Positions 1-9,639 are shown, numbered from the stretch's first letter. The stretch is DNA of 64,000 bases from JALZCH01 sp036387315 (GCA_036387315.1 DASVTY010000094.1:1-64000), one strand, 5' to 3'. A program made the numbers and translations. The notes: a model not told the origin generated them from the letters alone.

Positions 1-22
1 TTGAAGGAGTAGAAAATCTACA

Positions 23-1225
23 GTGCAGAAATCATATTTAGTTTTATCAACAATTCTGGTTGCTTTGGCGGGAGTTTTTTCAACAGCTTGCGATTCGACC
101 GTCGGCAGCGCAGGCGGCGCAGGGGCTGATTCTGCGGCAACCGTTAATGGAAAAGCGATCAAAAACGAAGAAGTCGAAAAAGTCATCAAACAGCAGTTTC
201 AAGGGCAGGAATCAAAACTCTCGCCGCTGGAACTCGCTCAAGCTCGCCTTCAGGCTTTAGACGGCATCATACAGCAGGAAGTAATGGTGCAGAAAGCCGA
301 GAAAGAAAAAGTCCAGATTTCAGATGAAGAAATCACACAGGCTTTGAACGAGCACAAACAACAGAGCGGCGTGACTGTTGACGAATACAACAAGCGGATG
401 CAGGAAGCCGGCGAAAACGAAGCCTCCTGGCGCGAAAAAATCAAAAAGCAATTGATGATTAAAAAGCTCGCCGAGAAACTTGCCGCTTCGGTCGAACCGC
501 CGAAAGATTCGGAAGTCGAAGCGTTTTTCAAAGGCAATCCCGAATTGTTCAAAAACAAACGCGGCGCATCGTTTGCGGCGGTTGTGATTGATCCGAAAGG
601 AAACGGGCAAACCACGAAAACGCCCCAGGAAGCGGAAATCAAAGTCAAAGAAGTCGGACAAAAGCTGACCCAGCCGGGAATTGATTTCGCCGAAATCGCC
701 CGCCAATACAGCGAAGACCCGCAAACGGCGGCGCGCGGCGGGGAATGGCAGTTTTTAGCCGAAGACGAAATGAAACAGTTGATGACGCCCGAATTGACCG
801 ATTTTATTATGAACAAAATGACGGTCGGACAAGTCGTGCCGCGAATTGTTCCGGCTGAAGGCAAATTGCTTTTCCTGAAACTGACAAGCCGTAATGAAAA
901 AGACGAAGATTTGACGCTCAACAGCCCGAACGTCAAAGGGCGCGTCATTGAGCTTTTAACCGGCGCGAAAAAACAGCTTTTGAGCGCTGCTTTTCAAGCG
1001 CGTTCTTTGGATGAAGCGCGAGTTGAAAACTATTTGGCAAAACAAATCGTTGACAACCCGAACAGCTTGAGCGGAGCGCGTCCGGCTGACCCGAACGCAG
1101 GCGCGTCGCCCGCCGCTTCTCCGGCAGTTTCGCCTGCCGTCTCCCCGGTTGCAAACGCAAACACTGCGGCAAGCCCGGCAACCAGCCCGGCTGCCAAAGG
1201 AAACGCAAACCCGGCGAGAAGATAA
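23..1225 (+). CDS. SurA/PrsA-like peptidylprolyl isomerase lipoprotein
   Basis: A probable extracytoplasmic foldase that isomerises prolyl bonds in exported proteins. The N-terminus is a lipoprotein signal, with a basic/hydrophobic stretch ending in STAC, so Cys23 would be lipidated. A SurA-type helical chaperone segment (about 35-165) is followed by a parvulin (PPIC rotamase) domain (about 175-290) with the typical FAEIARQYSEDP...GGEW signature. The last 45 residues are a low-complexity Ala/Ser/Pro tail with repeated ASPA/AVSP units, probably a flexible spacer. The start is GTG at 23 with AAGGAG just upstream at 4-9. No gene precedes it in the window. The fold assignment is firm; client proteins cannot be inferred. 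Confidence 0.9.
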   Translation: MQKSYLVLSTILVALAGVFSTACDSTVGSAGGAGADSAATVNGKAIKNEEVEKVIKQQFQGQESKLSPLELAQARLQALDGIIQQEVMVQKAEKEKVQISDEEITQALNEHKQQSGVTVDEYNKRMQEAGENEASWREKIKKQLMIKKLAEKLAASVEPPKDSEVEAFFKGNPELFKNKRGASFAAVVIDPKGNGQTTKTPQEAEIKVKEVGQKLTQPGIDFAEIARQYSEDPQTAARGGEWQFLAEDEMKQLMTPELTDFIMNKMTVGQVVPRIVPAEGKLLFLKLTSRNEKDEDLTLNSPNVKGRVIELLTGAKKQLLSAAFQARSLDEARVENYLAKQIVDNPNSLSGARPADPNAGASPAASPAVSPAVSPVANANTAASPATSPAAKGNANPARR

Positions 1226-1236
1226 CAACTGGTTTA

Positions 1237-1327
1237 GAAAGGAAGAAGAGGAGAAAAGGAGAAGAGGATAATTTATCTTCGTCTCCTCAACTCCTCTTCT
1301 CTTTTTCTCCTTTTCTCTTTTTCTTTC
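1237..1327. repeat. Purine/pyrimidine-rich imperfect palindrome
   Basis: The gap between the foldase and the ABC-F gene is filled by a GA-rich arm (1237-1268) and a matching CT-rich arm (about 1289-1327). Each arm is built of short repeated GGAGAA/CTCCTT-like units. It could fold into a long imperfect hairpin in RNA. It belongs to the architectural class also seen near 29.2, 36.1 and 55.8 kb. It may act as a terminator-like structure, but the right arm ends only a few bases before the next start codon. Confidence 0.6.
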
Positions 1328-1332
1328 AGCAG

Positions 1333-3240
1333 ATGCTTTTCCGGCTTTCAGAAATAAATAAATCATACGGCGGGCGAGAAATCCTGCGCGGATTGTCTTT
1401 TCAGGTCAACCGCGACGAGAAAATCGGATTGGTCGGTCGCAACGGCGCGGGCAAAACGACCGTTTTTCGAGTGCTTTCCGGCGAAGAAGCGCCGGATTCC
1501 GGCGAAGTTATCAAAGCAAACAATCTAAAGCTGGGATTTTTAGAGCAGCACGTCGAGTTTTCCGCTGATTTGACGGTTCACGAGGCAGCGCTTTCGGCAT
1601 TTGAAAAACTGCAAAATATAGAAATCGAAATGCGGCGACTCGAAACCGCGATGTCGGAAAATCCGCCGGATTTGGATAAAGTTCTCGAAAAATACAGCAC
1701 GCTTCAGCACGAATTTGAACGCGAAGGCGGTTTTGAATACGCTGCCCGCGCTGAAAGCGTTTTGCAGGGTTTGGGTTTCGACCGTGAGATGTGGAATCAA
1801 ACTGCGGATAAACTCTCCGGCGGTCAGCGAAACCGCCTCGGTTTGGTCAGATTGCTGCTCGCCGAGCCGGACGTTTTGCTGCTCGACGAGCCGACAAATC
1901 ATTTGGACGTGAATTCGGTCGAATGGCTCGAAGAATTTTTGCAGACTTACGCTTCGTCATACATCGCCATCAGCCACGACCGCTATTTTCTCGACCGCGT
2001 TTGCAATCGAATCATTGAAATCGAACACGGAAAAGCCGTCAGCTATTCGGGAAATTATTCCGCGTTTTTGATTGAACGCGAAGAACGGCGCGAAGCGCAG
2101 CGGCGCGCGTTTGAAAATCAGCAGCAATTAATTGCTAAAACCGAAGACTTTATCCGCCGCAACATCGCCGGTCAGAAAACTAAAATGGCGAAATCCCGCC
2201 GGAATATGCTCGAACGCCTGGAGCGTGTTGATACTGTTACCGTAGATAAATCCGCCGGAGATTTTAAATTAAAAAACGTCGAGCGCGCCGGAAACAACGT
2301 TTTGATGGTGGAAGATTTGAGCGTCGGATTCCCCGACAAAACGCTCGCCGAAAACATCAATTTCACTTTGCGGCGCGGCGAATGTCTCGGGATTATCGGG
2401 GCAAACGGAACCGGAAAAACCACTTTTCTGAAAACGGTTTTGGGCAAATTGCGCCCGCTCGACGGCGAAGCTCGCTGGGGAACGAAAACCGAAATCGGTT
2501 ATTACGCGCAACAGTTGGACGATTTGGACGACCGCAACGAAATCATTATGGAATTGCGCCGCGTCGCCGCTTCAACTGTGACAAACGGCGAGCTGCGTTC
2601 GTTTTTGGGCAAATTTTTGTTTACGGGCGAAGATGTTTTCAAACGAGTCGGTGATCTTTCCGGCGGCGAAAAGGGAAGGCTCGCGCTCGCTAAATTAATT
2701 TATACCGAATGCAATGTTCTGGTGTTGGACGAACCGACAAACCATCTCGATATTCCTTCGCGCGAAGCTCTCGAAGCGGCGCTCGAAGCATATCCCGGCA
2801 CGATTTTGACCATCAGCCACGACCGTTATTTTCTCGACCGCGTGGCGACGCAGATTTTATTCTTTGACGGGAAAGGCAAAACCGAGCATTACAACGGAAA
2901 TTACTCGGAATTCCACGAATGGCAAGCGTCAATCATCAGCCGCCGGTCGTCCGCCGCTGAAAGCGAAAAAGAAAAAGTCTCTCAACCCGGAAAAGAAAAA
3001 CAACAAACTGCGAAGAAGGAACAACGAATTAAAACGAAACTCCGCGCGCCGGAAATCATTGAAGAAGAAATTGCTGCGATAGAAACCAAACTAGCTTTAT
3101 TGACTTCGCAAATGAGCCAGCCGGAGATTGCTTCCAATCCGCAAAAATTTGCTGAAATCAGCGCGCTTTATCAAAAAGCCGAGAGCGATTTGGAGAAGCT
3201 GATGGAAGAATGGGAAATGTCTTCAACTACGGTCGGATAA
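1333..3240 (+). CDS. ABC-F family ATPase (Uup/EttA-type)
   Basis: A soluble tandem ATPase of the ABC-F family, whose members act on the ribosome rather than in transport. It has two complete nucleotide-binding domains. The first has Walker A GRNGAGKTT (about residue 35) and signature LSGGQ (about 161). The second has GANGTGKTT (about 356) and LSGGEKGR. Each has a Walker B ending LLLDEPTNHLD or LVLDEPTNHLD. There are no membrane segments. The inter-domain linker (about 255-300) is the charged arm that contacts tRNA in known members. The C-terminal 90 residues form a charged coiled coil, as in Uup. The length (635 aa) is normal. ATG 1333 has no clear Shine-Dalgarno. The exact subfamily (Uup, YdiF or antibiotic-protection type) is not resolved. 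Confidence 0.93.
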   Translation: MLFRLSEINKSYGGREILRGLSFQVNRDEKIGLVGRNGAGKTTVFRVLSGEEAPDSGEVIKANNLKLGFLEQHVEFSADLTVHEAALSAFEKLQNIEIEMRRLETAMSENPPDLDKVLEKYSTLQHEFEREGGFEYAARAESVLQGLGFDREMWNQTADKLSGGQRNRLGLVRLLLAEPDVLLLDEPTNHLDVNSVEWLEEFLQTYASSYIAISHDRYFLDRVCNRIIEIEHGKAVSYSGNYSAFLIEREERREAQRRAFENQQQLIAKTEDFIRRNIAGQKTKMAKSRRNMLERLERVDTVTVDKSAGDFKLKNVERAGNNVLMVEDLSVGFPDKTLAENINFTLRRGECLGIIGANGTGKTTFLKTVLGKLRPLDGEARWGTKTEIGYYAQQLDDLDDRNEIIMELRRVAASTVTNGELRSFLGKFLFTGEDVFKRVGDLSGGEKGRLALAKLIYTECNVLVLDEPTNHLDIPSREALEAALEAYPGTILTISHDRYFLDRVATQILFFDGKGKTEHYNGNYSEFHEWQASIISRRSSAAESEKEKVSQPGKEKQQTAKKEQRIKTKLRAPEIIEEEIAAIETKLALLTSQMSQPEIASNPQKFAEISALYQKAESDLEKLMEEWEMSSTTVG

Positions 3241-3253
3241 AAGTTGGGGAATT

Positions 3254-3313
3254 ATACAAAAATAAAAATGGAAGTTTCGTTACTTAACGAAACTTCCATT
3301 TTTATTTTTGTAT
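3254..3313. terminator. Perfect 29-bp hairpin terminator
   Basis: Arms 3254-3282 and 3285-3313 are perfectly complementary over 29 bp with a 2-nt loop. The stem foot is A/T-rich, so it has T-runs on both strands. It lies just after the ABC-F stop and between convergent genes, so it can terminate transcription from both sides. Confidence 0.85.
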
Positions 3314-3365
3314 TACAAATCAGCCTGGTTTATATGTCACCGTATCTGATATTCTTCGCTAACAA

Positions 3366-4409
3366 TTACGGACAGGGCGAACCGAGCGCGAAAAGGCAGC
3401 GAGTCGCCCAAATGAAATCCGGGTTGCTCGCTGAATTAACGACGGGCGTGGTCGTTGTTTCGAGCGGCGTGATCGGGCGCAAACCATAGAGCCGCCATTT
3501 GCCCATTTGCGTTTCGTCAAAGGCGACGAATTTTGCCCTCGAATTTCCCGTAAAAGTGTAATCGGCGAGGGCGTGAAGCCTGCGCCAAACTCCCCAATAA
3601 TCGAACGCATTGATTTCGGCTTCGTTGCCGCGATTGCCCGTGACCGGAATTCCGTGTCCGGCGGGCAGCAAACAGGTTGTCTGCGCCGCGCGAATCACTT
3701 GCCAGCGTTTTTCCGTGATTTGCGGCAGTCTGTTCCAAACGTCGTTGACGCCGATTAAATGCTGATTCGTTTCGTCATCCCAATAAACCTGCACAATCAA
3801 CTTCGCCGAAGCCGGAATTTGCTCGTAATTTGTTCCCCACGAATACCAAGGTGCCATCGAAAACATAAACAAGCCGTTTGCGCCCCAACCGGATGCGACT
3901 CCGCGCCGCGCAAGCTCCGGCACAGCGCCCGCGCCGTAGCTGTGCCCGGCAAAACCTACGCGCGTCGTGTCCAAAACGCTGCCGAACTGCTGGACGGCGG
4001 CTTGAAAGCCAGCCCACATTTGTTGATAACGCGCCGTGTTGCTGGTCAACAGATTTGCGGTGTAAGGCGCGAAAACAACCGCGTAGCCGTTGCTCGCAAG
4101 CTGCCGCGAAAGCGCGTCGTAATATTGAAAATCCGTCCCGCCGAAACCGTGCGCGAAAAAGATTACCGGTACGCGCGTTTGAGTCGAAGCATTCGACGGC
4201 AAATAAACCGAAACCGGCGCGGGCGCGTTTGCTGTGGGATTGGCGATTGATTGGAGCGTTACGGCGAATTGTCCCTCACTGCCATAATCGCCGCGCGCGG
4301 GCAAAGTCGTGACTTTCAGATTTGTGCAAAGCGGAATCTGCGCTTTGATTGTAGAAACAAAAACCAGCAAAAATGAGAGAATCAAGAGTGAGAAAAGATT
4401 TTTAATCAT
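3366..4409 (-). CDS. Secreted alpha/beta hydrolase (chlorophyllase/PAF-acetylhydrolase-like)
   Basis: A secreted serine hydrolase of the alpha/beta fold. Residues 1-23 form a signal peptide ending KAQ. The oxyanion-region motif FFAHGFGGTD (about 84-93) and the nucleophile elbow GHSYGAG (Ser157) match the dienelactone hydrolase/chlorophyllase/PAF-acetylhydrolase cluster. A late GHGIPVTG segment probably supplies the catalytic His. The substrate is unknown; an ester or lipid is likely. Its start overlaps the stop of the upstream YdeI-like gene by 4 nt (ATGA), so the two are translationally coupled. It converges on the ABC-F gene across the 3254-3313 hairpin. Confidence 0.8.
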   Translation of the reverse strand: MIKNLFSLLILSFLLVFVSTIKAQIPLCTNLKVTTLPARGDYGSEGQFAVTLQSIANPTANAPAPVSVYLPSNASTQTRVPVIFFAHGFGGTDFQYYDALSRQLASNGYAVVFAPYTANLLTSNTARYQQMWAGFQAAVQQFGSVLDTTRVGFAGHSYGAGAVPELARRGVASGWGANGLFMFSMAPWYSWGTNYEQIPASAKLIVQVYWDDETNQHLIGVNDVWNRLPQITEKRWQVIRAAQTTCLLPAGHGIPVTGNRGNEAEINAFDYWGVWRRLHALADYTFTGNSRAKFVAFDETQMGKWRLYGLRPITPLETTTTPVVNSASNPDFIWATRCLFALGSPCP

Positions 4410-4876
4410 CGGTTTTTATTGTGTTTACTCAACAGCTCCGCAATCGTTTTCTCGATCCGGCGAGTTCTGGTTTCCGCCCTTTTCGATTCTTCGATTGCAC
4501 TTACAAATTCTTTTTTGTGAGTATAGCTTATTCGCTCCCATATTTCTTGAGCCGGTTGATTATCGTCCAAAGCCGCAAGCAAATCGGCTGGCGCTTCAAC
4601 AACTCTCGGCGCGGTGTCCAGTTCAATTTCAATCCGCACCGTATCGCCCGCTTTCGCATTTGCCTCTTCGCGCAGCTCGCGATTAACGACCATAAATTGT
4701 TCGCCGTGCATTCTGAAAATCGTGCTCCGAAACGCCGTGCCGTTAATTGTTCCGCAAACCGGAACTCTTTTAGCGCCGAAAACCGTTTCTACATCAAAAG
4801 GAAATTTGATCGCTGTTGCCGAGCTGTTGTTGTAATCTGCAATCAATTCGGTTTCAAAAATTTGTTTGTCAGCCAT
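4406..4876 (-). CDS. YdeI/OmpD-associated family protein with DUF1905 domain
   Basis: A small cytoplasmic protein of about 156 aa. The N-terminal half is a DUF1905 beta-barrel-like domain with the characteristic VPVCGTINGTAFRSTIF and MVVNRELREEA segments. The C-terminal 55 residues match the YdeI/OmpD-associated helical tail (LDDNQPAQEIWERISYTHKK...), rich in charged residues. Such proteins are widespread, and their function is poorly defined. ATG 4876 is preferred because GGGAG lies 6 nt upstream; an in-frame ATG at 4888 is the alternative. The stop overlaps the following hydrolase gene by 4 nt. Confidence 0.8.
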   Translation of the reverse strand: MADKQIFETELIADYNNSSATAIKFPFDVETVFGAKRVPVCGTINGTAFRSTIFRMHGEQFMVVNRELREEANAKAGDTVRIEIELDTAPRVVEAPADLLAALDDNQPAQEIWERISYTHKKEFVSAIEESKRAETRTRRIEKTIAELLSKHNKNR

Positions 4877-4962
4877 AGTTTCTCCCATTTTGCGTGCGAT
4901 TTCGGACTGTTGTAAAACAAAATCAACGATAAAATTACACGAAATATTATTTGTTACAAATT

Positions 4963-5829
4963 ATGAAAATTAGAAAAGCAGTTTTTCCAGCCGCCGGACT
5001 CGGCACCAGGTTTTTGCCCGCAACGAAAGCGTCTCCAAAAGAGATGCTGCCGCTTGTTGACAAGCCTCTGATTCAATACGGAATCGAAGAAGCCGTCCAG
5101 AGCGGAATCGAATCAATTTTAATTATCACGGGGCGCGACAAATCGGCGATTGAAGACCATTTCGATATTTCCTATGAGCTTGAACAAACTCTGCGCGAGC
5201 GCGGCAAAAAAGAGCTTGTCGAGCAAATGCGAGCTGTCGCCGATCTCGCGCACATCGTTTACACGCGCCAGAAACAACCGCTCGGTCTGGCGCACGCGAT
5301 TTATCAGGCAAAAGATTTTGTCGGCGACGAGCCGTTTGCCGTGATGCTGCCAGACGACATTATGGACGGCGAAACGCCCGCTTTGCAGCAGTTAATCAAC
5401 GCCTACGAAAAATACGGCGCGTCGGTTGTCGCCGCGATTCAAATTGACGACGAGACGATTTCGCGTTTCGGCGTAATTGCGGGCGAGCAGATCGAGCCGG
5501 GCGTTTTCAAAATCAGCGATGTCGTCGAAAAACCGAAATACGAAGAAGCGCCGTCAAATATGGCTGTCATCGGGCGCTACGTTTTTGAGCCGGAGCTGTT
5601 CGGCGCGATTGAAAAAATCAAACCCGGCGCGGGCGGAGAATTACAAGTCGCGGATGCAATGCGGATTTTGCTCAAAGAAGGCTATCCGTTTTACGCCGTT
5701 ACGCTCGACGCGCGTCGGCACGACGCGGGCGACAAGCTCGGTTTTTTGATTGCGACGGTCGAATTCGCCTTAAAACGCCCTGATCTCGCGCCGGAGTTTC
5801 TTGCATATCTAAAATCGTTGAAGTTATAA
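4963..5829 (+). CDS. galU: UTP--glucose-1-phosphate uridylyltransferase
   Basis: GalU makes UDP-glucose from UTP and glucose-1-phosphate, a precursor for envelope polysaccharides. The N-terminal nucleotide-binding signature is complete (AAGLGTRFLPATKASPKEML), followed by DKPLIQYGIEEA, the PDDIMDG metal-binding region and the VVEKPK segment. The length (288 aa) is typical of bacterial GalU. ATG 4963 gives the usual MKIRKAVFPAAG start. A TTG four codons upstream would add nothing conserved. No clear Shine-Dalgarno is visible. The gene is monocistronic and ends at a strong terminator. Confidence 0.95.
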   Translation: MKIRKAVFPAAGLGTRFLPATKASPKEMLPLVDKPLIQYGIEEAVQSGIESILIITGRDKSAIEDHFDISYELEQTLRERGKKELVEQMRAVADLAHIVYTRQKQPLGLAHAIYQAKDFVGDEPFAVMLPDDIMDGETPALQQLINAYEKYGASVVAAIQIDDETISRFGVIAGEQIEPGVFKISDVVEKPKYEEAPSNMAVIGRYVFEPELFGAIEKIKPGAGGELQVADAMRILLKEGYPFYAVTLDARRHDAGDKLGFLIATVEFALKRPDLAPEFLAYLKSLKL

Positions 5830-5844
5830 ATCTCCGATACTCAA

Positions 5845-5891
5845 AAACTAAAAAGCCTCAATTGCTGAATGCGGTTGAGGCTTTTTAGTTT
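5845..5891 (+). terminator. Rho-independent terminator after galU
   Basis: Arms 5845-5861 and 5875-5891 pair perfectly over 17 bp around a 13-nt loop. The GC core GCCTCAA/TTGAGGC is followed by CTTTTTAG. It lies 15 nt after the galU stop. Confidence 0.88.
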
Positions 5892-5945
5892 GAAAATTCA
5901 GTTTTCGCCTTAAAGCCGTGTATCGGTTAAACTTGAGTTGGTTTT

Positions 5946-8141
5946 ATGAAAGACCGCGAATCTGTAAAAGCAAAAAAGACAAGGCGTTCGACAATCGTTT
6001 TTCTCGGCGTGTCGGTTTTCGTCTTGCTGGCGGCTCTCGTCCTGCTGCAATCAACGGCGGTGTGGCGTTTTCTGCAAATTGAAAGCGCGAGCGACACTTT
6101 AATTTTATACGCGCTTTCCTCGCTCAATTTTTTCGCTTTTATCATTTTCGCTTTTATTCTTTTGCGAAGCATCGCGCGGCTTTCTCGCGAGCGGCGCGCG
6201 TTAAAATTAGGCTCGCAACTCAAAACCCGGTTGCTGGTTTATTTCGTCGCCGTTAGCTTGCTGCCGATTGTGGCGATGGCGGCTTTTTCTTTTTTGTTTT
6301 TAAACCGCACGCTCGAAAAATGGTTTAGCGCCCTGCCTGAAACCGTCATCCGCGAGGCGCGGGACGTGCAAACAAAAGCGATCAATGAGCGCATTCGTCA
6401 ATTCAACGAAAAAGCCGTTTTGTTTGCCGCGCTCGTCGAATCGAAAAATGAAATCAACGAACAGGATTTACGCGTAAATCTGACGCGCGGCAATTTTTCC
6501 GGCATTCAGATCGAAGCGCCGAACGGCATCGTTCTGGCTCGCGTCGCCGCAGAGGATTTGCCCGTCGAACAGCAGCAAAAACTGCGCGCAGCTTTTGCGC
6601 AAAACCCGGACGCGACAGAATTACAGGACGGAATCGGTTTCGACGCGGCGGACGTTTTTTTGTCGGACGGCAGGCGTTTGCGCGCGGTTTCCGGCTGGAA
6701 CAGCGAAGCCGCATTTAGTCGGGAAATTTCCAATTCGCCGCTTGAATTTGAAAGCTTGAAACAACGGCAGTTGGAAGCGCGTTGGCTCGGTTTTTCAACT
6801 TTGAGCCTGCTCACATTTTTGCTGATTTTCGCCGCGTCCTGGGTGGCTTTTCATCTCGGCAGAAGCTTGACTCTGCCGATTCGCGCTCTCGGCGAAGGCT
6901 CGAAAGAAATCGCGCGCGGAAATCTTCAACACCGGGTTGAAGTCTTAGCCGAAGACGAGCTTGCCCTGCTCGTCGAATCGTTTAATCAAATGGCGGCTGA
7001 TCTGGAAAATAATCAGCAACGCCTCGAAGAACGCCGTCGCTATATCGAAACCGTTTTGCAGTCGCTTTCGACGGGCGTTGTTTCGCTCGACGCCGAAAAC
7101 CGCGTGACGACGCTCAACGCCGCCGCGCGCTCAATGCTGCGGCTAACGGAAAAAGAAACGGAAACTCTATTTTTATCCGATTTAATTGCCGATGAAGATT
7201 TCGTCCGCATCGAAAAACTAATCGCGCGCGCGCGCCGTCTGGGACACGCTTCCGAGCAAACCGTTTTGACGAGACAAATTGCGGACGTGAACGGCTCGAT
7301 GACGGAAAACGGCAGCTTGCCGGTCGCGCTGACCGCTACCGCTTTGCGCGAATCGCCCGGAAAAAACGTCGGCGTTGTTTTGGTGATTGAAGATTTGTCC
7401 GAACTGCTTTCCGCACAGCGCGCCGCCGCCTGGCAGGAAGTCGCCCGCAGAATGGCGCACGAAATCAAAAATCCTTTGACGCCGATTCAACTTGCCGCCG
7501 AACGAATCGCTAAACGCTTCGGCGGAGAAGTTCAAAGTCCGAACGGCAGCCAACAACAAACCACGAACAACGGGCAAACGACAAAAGTCGTTAAAGAAAG
7601 CACGGAAACGATTTTGCGCGAAGTTGACGGTTTGAAATCAATGGTCAACGAGTTTTCGCATTTCGCGCGCCTGCCGCACGCGAGACTGGAAAACGGTGAT
7701 TTGAATGAAATCGTGCGGCAAACCGCGGTTTTGTACGAAGACCGTTTGGAGGATGTGCGGCTTGAAATTGATTTGCAGGAAAGTTTGCCGCCCGCCATGC
7801 TTGACGCCGAGCAAATGCGGCGGGTTTTCGTAAATTTGATTGACAATGCGCTCGAAGCCTTCGACGGCGGGCAAAATGAAAAGCAAATCACAATCAAAAC
7901 TTTTTACGACTCGGCGCGAGATTCGCTAATCGCCGAAATTTCGGACAACGGACGCGGAATTTCCGCAATGGATTTTTCCAAACTTTTTCAGCCTTATTTT
8001 TCTACCAAAGGGCGCGGAACGGGTTTAGGCTTGGCAATCGTCCAAAGAATCGTTCAGGAACACGGCGGGCGCATTAAAGCAATTGCAAATCAACCCGGCG
8101 GCGCGAAATTTATTGTAGAATTGCCGACGGGAAATGGTTAA
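5946..8141 (+). CDS. NtrY-like membrane sensor histidine kinase
   Basis: A membrane sensor kinase with NtrY architecture. Three membrane helices lie near the N-terminus (about 18-38, 48-72, 93-118). A periplasmic stretch (about 120-275) and a fourth helix (about 283-305) follow. Next come a HAMP domain (about 305-360), a PAS domain (about 370-480), a HisKA domain with RRMAHEIKNPLTPIQ (phospho-acceptor His505) and a HATPase_c domain ending GTGLGLAIVQRIVQEHGG. The dimerisation domain carries a Gln/Thr/Asn-rich insertion (about 533-548), near where NtrY proteins commonly have extra sequence. The stop overlaps the start of the NtrX-like regulator by 8 nt, so the two form an operon. Nitrogen sensing is the family paradigm, but the actual stimulus is unknown. 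Confidence 0.92.
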   Translation: MKDRESVKAKKTRRSTIVFLGVSVFVLLAALVLLQSTAVWRFLQIESASDTLILYALSSLNFFAFIIFAFILLRSIARLSRERRALKLGSQLKTRLLVYFVAVSLLPIVAMAAFSFLFLNRTLEKWFSALPETVIREARDVQTKAINERIRQFNEKAVLFAALVESKNEINEQDLRVNLTRGNFSGIQIEAPNGIVLARVAAEDLPVEQQQKLRAAFAQNPDATELQDGIGFDAADVFLSDGRRLRAVSGWNSEAAFSREISNSPLEFESLKQRQLEARWLGFSTLSLLTFLLIFAASWVAFHLGRSLTLPIRALGEGSKEIARGNLQHRVEVLAEDELALLVESFNQMAADLENNQQRLEERRRYIETVLQSLSTGVVSLDAENRVTTLNAAARSMLRLTEKETETLFLSDLIADEDFVRIEKLIARARRLGHASEQTVLTRQIADVNGSMTENGSLPVALTATALRESPGKNVGVVLVIEDLSELLSAQRAAAWQEVARRMAHEIKNPLTPIQLAAERIAKRFGGEVQSPNGSQQQTTNNGQTTKVVKESTETILREVDGLKSMVNEFSHFARLPHARLENGDLNEIVRQTAVLYEDRLEDVRLEIDLQESLPPAMLDAEQMRRVFVNLIDNALEAFDGGQNEKQITIKTFYDSARDSLIAEISDNGRGISAMDFSKLFQPYFSTKGRGTGLGLAIVQRIVQEHGGRIKAIANQPGGAKFIVELPTGNG

Positions 8142-9501
8142 TTCAATTTTAATTGTTGATGACGAGCGCGGAATTCGGGAAACTTTGCGCGGCGTTTTGG
8201 AAGACGAAAATTTTGAAGTCGAAACCGCTAAATCGGGCGAAGAGGCTTTGGAAACTGTCGAGAGGCAAAGTTTCGCCTGCATTTTGCTCGATGTTTGGCT
8301 GCCCGGAATTGACGGACTCGAAACGCTTGCCAAACTGCGAGAACTTGGAAACGACGCGGCGGTTGTGATGATTTCCGGTCACGGAAACGTCGAAACGGCG
8401 GTGCGCGCGACAAAGCTCGGCGCGTTTGATTTTCTCGAAAAACCGCTGTCGAGCGAAAAAACAATCGTCACGGTCAAAAACGCGATCAAACAGCGCGAGC
8501 TTCAACGCGCCAACCGGCAGCTTCGACAATCTTTGGCGGAAGAATATGCGATGATCGGCGATTCGGTAGCGATGCGCGCGCTTCGCAAACAAATCGCAAT
8601 CGTCGCGCCGACTGACGGGAGAGTTTTGATTACGGGCGAAAGCGGCACGGGAAAAGAACTCGTCGCTCGCGCAATTCACGAGCAATCGCGCCGCGCCGCC
8701 GCAGCGTTTGTCGAAGTCAATTCCGCCGCGATTCCCGAAGATTTGGTCGAATCCGAGCTTTTCGGTCACGTCAAAGGCGCTTTTACCGGAGCGACAGCGA
8801 CAAAAAAAGGCAAATTTGAACAAGCCGATGGCGCGACGCTATTTCTGGATGAAATCGGCGATATGTCGCCGCGCGTGCAGGCGAAAATGCTCCGCGTTTT
8901 GGAAGAACAGCGTTTCGAGCCGGTCGGCGGCAATGCGCCGATTAAAGTTGATGTACGCGTAATTTCGGCGACAAATAAAGATTTGCACGAATTGATCGAA
9001 TCAGGCTATTTTCGCGCCGATTTGCTTTATCGGCTCAACGTGATTCCGTTTCAAATTCCGCCACTGCGCGAACGACGCGAAGACATCGCACCGCTGGTCG
9101 AACATTTCAACCGCAAATTTTCCGCCAAATACGGAAAGGCGGCGAAGATTTTTGCGGAAGACGCAATCGAACAACTCACAAATTATTCGTTTCCCGGCAA
9201 CGTCCGCGAACTTCGCAACACAATCGAGCGCGTCGTGATTATGAACCAGAAACAAGCGATCACAGCAGACGATTTGCCCACGCTCGGAAACGACGCGGAT
9301 GTTCCCCTCGTCTCATTTCGCTTTCCGACTTTTAAAGACGCAACCGACGCTTATCAACGCGAGTTTATTTTGCGCAAGCTCGCCGAGTCGGAAGGAAACG
9401 TAGCCAAAGCCGCCGAATTAATGGGCGTTGACCGCAGCCATCTTTATCGCCGGATGAAAACTTTGGGAATTAATGTTGAAAAAACAAAAACAGAGATTTA
9501 A
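8134..9501 (+). CDS. NtrX/NtrC-family sigma-54-dependent response regulator
   Basis: An activator of sigma-54 promoters and the cognate partner of the overlapping NtrY-like kinase. It has a receiver domain (1-120) with phosphorylatable Asp53 in ILLDVWLPG. The AAA+ domain (about 140-370) contains Walker A GESGTGKE (about 168), the sigma-54-contacting loop GAFTGA (about 215-220), Walker B LFLDEIGDM and the R-finger region. A C-terminal Fis-type helix-turn-helix (about 405-450) has VAKAAELMGVDRSHLYRRMK. All catalytic motifs are intact, and the length (455 aa) is typical of NtrX. It requires RpoN, which is not in the window. Confidence 0.94.
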   Translation: MVNSILIVDDERGIRETLRGVLEDENFEVETAKSGEEALETVERQSFACILLDVWLPGIDGLETLAKLRELGNDAAVVMISGHGNVETAVRATKLGAFDFLEKPLSSEKTIVTVKNAIKQRELQRANRQLRQSLAEEYAMIGDSVAMRALRKQIAIVAPTDGRVLITGESGTGKELVARAIHEQSRRAAAAFVEVNSAAIPEDLVESELFGHVKGAFTGATATKKGKFEQADGATLFLDEIGDMSPRVQAKMLRVLEEQRFEPVGGNAPIKVDVRVISATNKDLHELIESGYFRADLLYRLNVIPFQIPPLRERREDIAPLVEHFNRKFSAKYGKAAKIFAEDAIEQLTNYSFPGNVRELRNTIERVVIMNQKQAITADDLPTLGNDADVPLVSFRFPTFKDATDAYQREFILRKLAESEGNVAKAAELMGVDRSHLYRRMKTLGINVEKTKTEI

Positions 9502-9639
9502 AAGTCGGCTGAAAAGCAGTTACGTTGTAAAAAAAGCATTGTGTGTGAAATTTAAGCTTTTTGCTATGCGGCTCGCGTTTTTCAACTTCAATTTTTTATG
9601 CATCAATTCATACTTCTGACGCATTTTCCTCTTTAATCC

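Noticed and set aside
250..948. Long open frame antisense to the foldase gene
   Set aside because: It mirrors the codon pattern of the plus-strand gene, has no domain, and the plus-strand gene has a clear lipoprotein signal and parvulin domain.
3759..4250. Open frame antisense to the secreted hydrolase
   Set aside because: Arg-rich shadow of the hydrolase gene, with no homology-like motifs or ribosome site.
9531..9562. Short hairpin after the NtrX-like gene
   Set aside because: Only 7 A/T-rich base pairs with a long loop; too weak to call a terminator.
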